From Streptococcus suis (GTDB taxonomy: Bacteria; Bacillota; Bacilli; Lactobacillales; Streptococcaceae): 40,574 nucleotides of DNA. Made by a program: the position numbers and the translations under genes. Below, piece after piece: positions 39,501-40,574 of the stretch. The stretch is taken from positions 1 to 40,574 of the forward strand of contig NZ_WCJE01000019.1 in the NCBI RefSeq assembly GCF_016743335.1, given 5' to 3'. Position 1 is the first letter of the stretch; every line of letters begins with the position of its first letter. Under the pieces are notes generated by a model. It searched no databases. It worked only from the letters and a program-made list of their open reading frames with translations, and was not told the origin of the DNA.

Positions 39501-40529
39501 ATGTCAACAAAGAAAACATATCTTTTGAGAAAAACCTCTATTGGTTTGGTATCATTGGCAGCTCTTGCGGTTGTAGGAACAACTGTATCAGCTAATGAGA
39601 TTGGTGTAGCAACTGCACATGGTACAGGTGCTTATGCAGATCCAATCCCAACTTTCAATATCAATACAGGTGAATTGACAGCAAAAGGTAGCAGCGTATT
39701 GAACTCTGACTACAAACCAGCCTTGGATCCAAGTACGGTGGACATCACAAAACATGGCGAGGGTGTGACTGCGGAACTTCCAGAAGTAGCACTTGGTTTT
39801 GACAATGGTGAGCCATATGTTTATGCGCACGGTACAGGTATGACTGCATCAGTAGAATTGCCAGCCTTGGACCCAAGTACTGTAGATATCACAAAACATG
39901 GTGAGGGCCTTACCGCACCAACATTAAATGAAGTAGCGGTTGCCTTGGATGAAAATGGTTTGTATTTTACAAACACACCAGTTGAGGCTCCAACAGCAGA
40001 AGCGCTTCCAGAAGTGCAAGTAGGTGGTAAAGATGGAGAATTCTATCTTTATGCTAAGGGTGAAGGTGCGACAGTAGAGCTTCCAACAATTGACCCTGCA
40101 ACACTTGGTGCTCCTATTGAAACAGCTAAGGGCGAGAGTGTAACAGCACCAGCTCTTCCAGTAGCTGAGTTGCCAGCTTTGGAAACAGCTAAAGGTGAAA
40201 GTGTAACAGCTGAAGAATTACCAACTGTAGAAGTTGCTAAAGATGAAGCAGGTGAGTATCTCTTCTCTAAAGGTGCTAGTGTAACAGCAGCAGAGCTGCC
40301 AGTAATTGACCCAGCAACACTTACAGTTGCACCAGCACAAGCGCCAGTTGTAGCTCCTAAAGTTGAAGCTCCTAAAGCAGAAGTGGCTGCAGCAGTACCA
40401 ACAGCTAAAGCAGCAACATCATCAGCAAAACTTCCAGAAACAGGAGAAGCATCTACAGCAGTTTATTTTGCTACGGCTCTAGGACTTCTTGGTGCAGCAG
40501 CAGTGCTTGCCAAAAAACAAGAAAACTAA
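39501..40529 (+). CDS. LPXTG wall-anchored repeat protein, function unknown
   Basis: The 342-residue product has an N-terminal signal peptide (residues 1-31) with a YSIRK-like variant LLRKTSIGLVSLAAL. A mature region from ANEIG is built almost entirely of KG-type repeats (about residues 40-275), followed by an Ala/Pro/Lys/Val wall-spanning stretch and an LPETG sorting signal (311-315), hydrophobic segment and KKQEN tail. Units of 22-26 residues centre on (K/H)G-E/T-G/S-V-T-A-x-x-LP and alternate between two tails, DPSTVDIT-type and EVALGFDNGEPYVY-type. No catalytic domain is visible; adhesin or spacer functions are guesses. ATG 39501 follows AAGGTG. The longer upstream frame lacks a Shine-Dalgarno and covers the promoter, so it is rejected. 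Confidence 0.9.
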   Translation: MSTKKTYLLRKTSIGLVSLAALAVVGTTVSANEIGVATAHGTGAYADPIPTFNINTGELTAKGSSVLNSDYKPALDPSTVDITKHGEGVTAELPEVALGFDNGEPYVYAHGTGMTASVELPALDPSTVDITKHGEGLTAPTLNEVAVALDENGLYFTNTPVEAPTAEALPEVQVGGKDGEFYLYAKGEGATVELPTIDPATLGAPIETAKGESVTAPALPVAELPALETAKGESVTAEELPTVEVAKDEAGEYLFSKGASVTAAELPVIDPATLTVAPAQAPVVAPKVEAPKAEVAAAVPTAKAATSSAKLPETGEASTAVYFATALGLLGAAAVLAKKQEN

Positions 40530-40574
40530 TCAATCATCAGTAACTAATCACACTTAAGGAGGGTTTCCCCTCCT

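Overview
The window is a low-GC Firmicute chromosome segment that looks like Streptococcus, most likely S. suis or a close relative. Signs are the tsaB-rimI-tsaD order, PepX, CppA, a RocS-like protein, YSIRK/LPXTG wall-anchored proteins, a pflB/dinB neighbourhood and streptococcal-type small intergenic repeats. The species name is an inference. No rRNA, tRNA or CRISPR array was seen.

Layout. 1-2450: tRNA t6A-modification operon (tsaB, rimI, tsaD) whose leader carries a MITE-like repeat. 2469-4574: azlC-azlD and a YeiH-type transporter. 4575-4875: complex hairpin repeat and terminator. 4875-7272: ABC exporter on the minus strand. 7453-11908: beta-glucoside PTS locus (EIIBCA, 6-phospho-beta-glucosidase, BglG/LicT antiterminator) whose leader contains a cre site, a core promoter, an antiterminator RNA site and an overlapping terminator. 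11960-15173: a GNAT gene broken by a stop codon, then a TetR/SnoaL-like module flanked by a 55-bp duplication of the 3' end of a BaiN/YhiN-type flavoprotein gene. 15351-19770: a second GH1 gene, rocS, a second broken GNAT gene, and a membrane-bound GDPD. 19808-28833: ybaB, agaS, pepX, cppA with two coupled genes, and pflB. 28967-35180: a 2020-residue GH101 endo-alpha-N-acetylgalactosaminidase anchored to the wall. 35377-37696: dinB, an Rrf2 regulator and a Rossmann protein. 37758-40529: a PfkB sugar kinase, an IS fragment, a decapitated LPXTG gene, and an intact repeat-rich LPXTG protein.

How the genes may work together. Much of the window concerns carbohydrate capture. GH101 would release the core-1 disaccharide from mucin-type O-glycans. 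AgaS and possibly the PfkB-type kinase could handle galactosamine- and tagatose-phosphate downstream (inference). The bgl locus takes up aryl- or beta-glucosides. PflB ferments the resulting pyruvate. Candidate cre sites lie in the promoters of bgl, GH101 and pflB, which points to shared catabolite control.

Most notable observations. The intact LPXTG protein at the right end has a promoter whose 20-nt spacer holds a GGGGAGGGGGGG tract directly against the -10 box, a layout expected for a phase-variable promoter. A short KGxSVxAxxLP stalk repeat is shared by all three wall-anchored proteins in the window, including the decapitated one.
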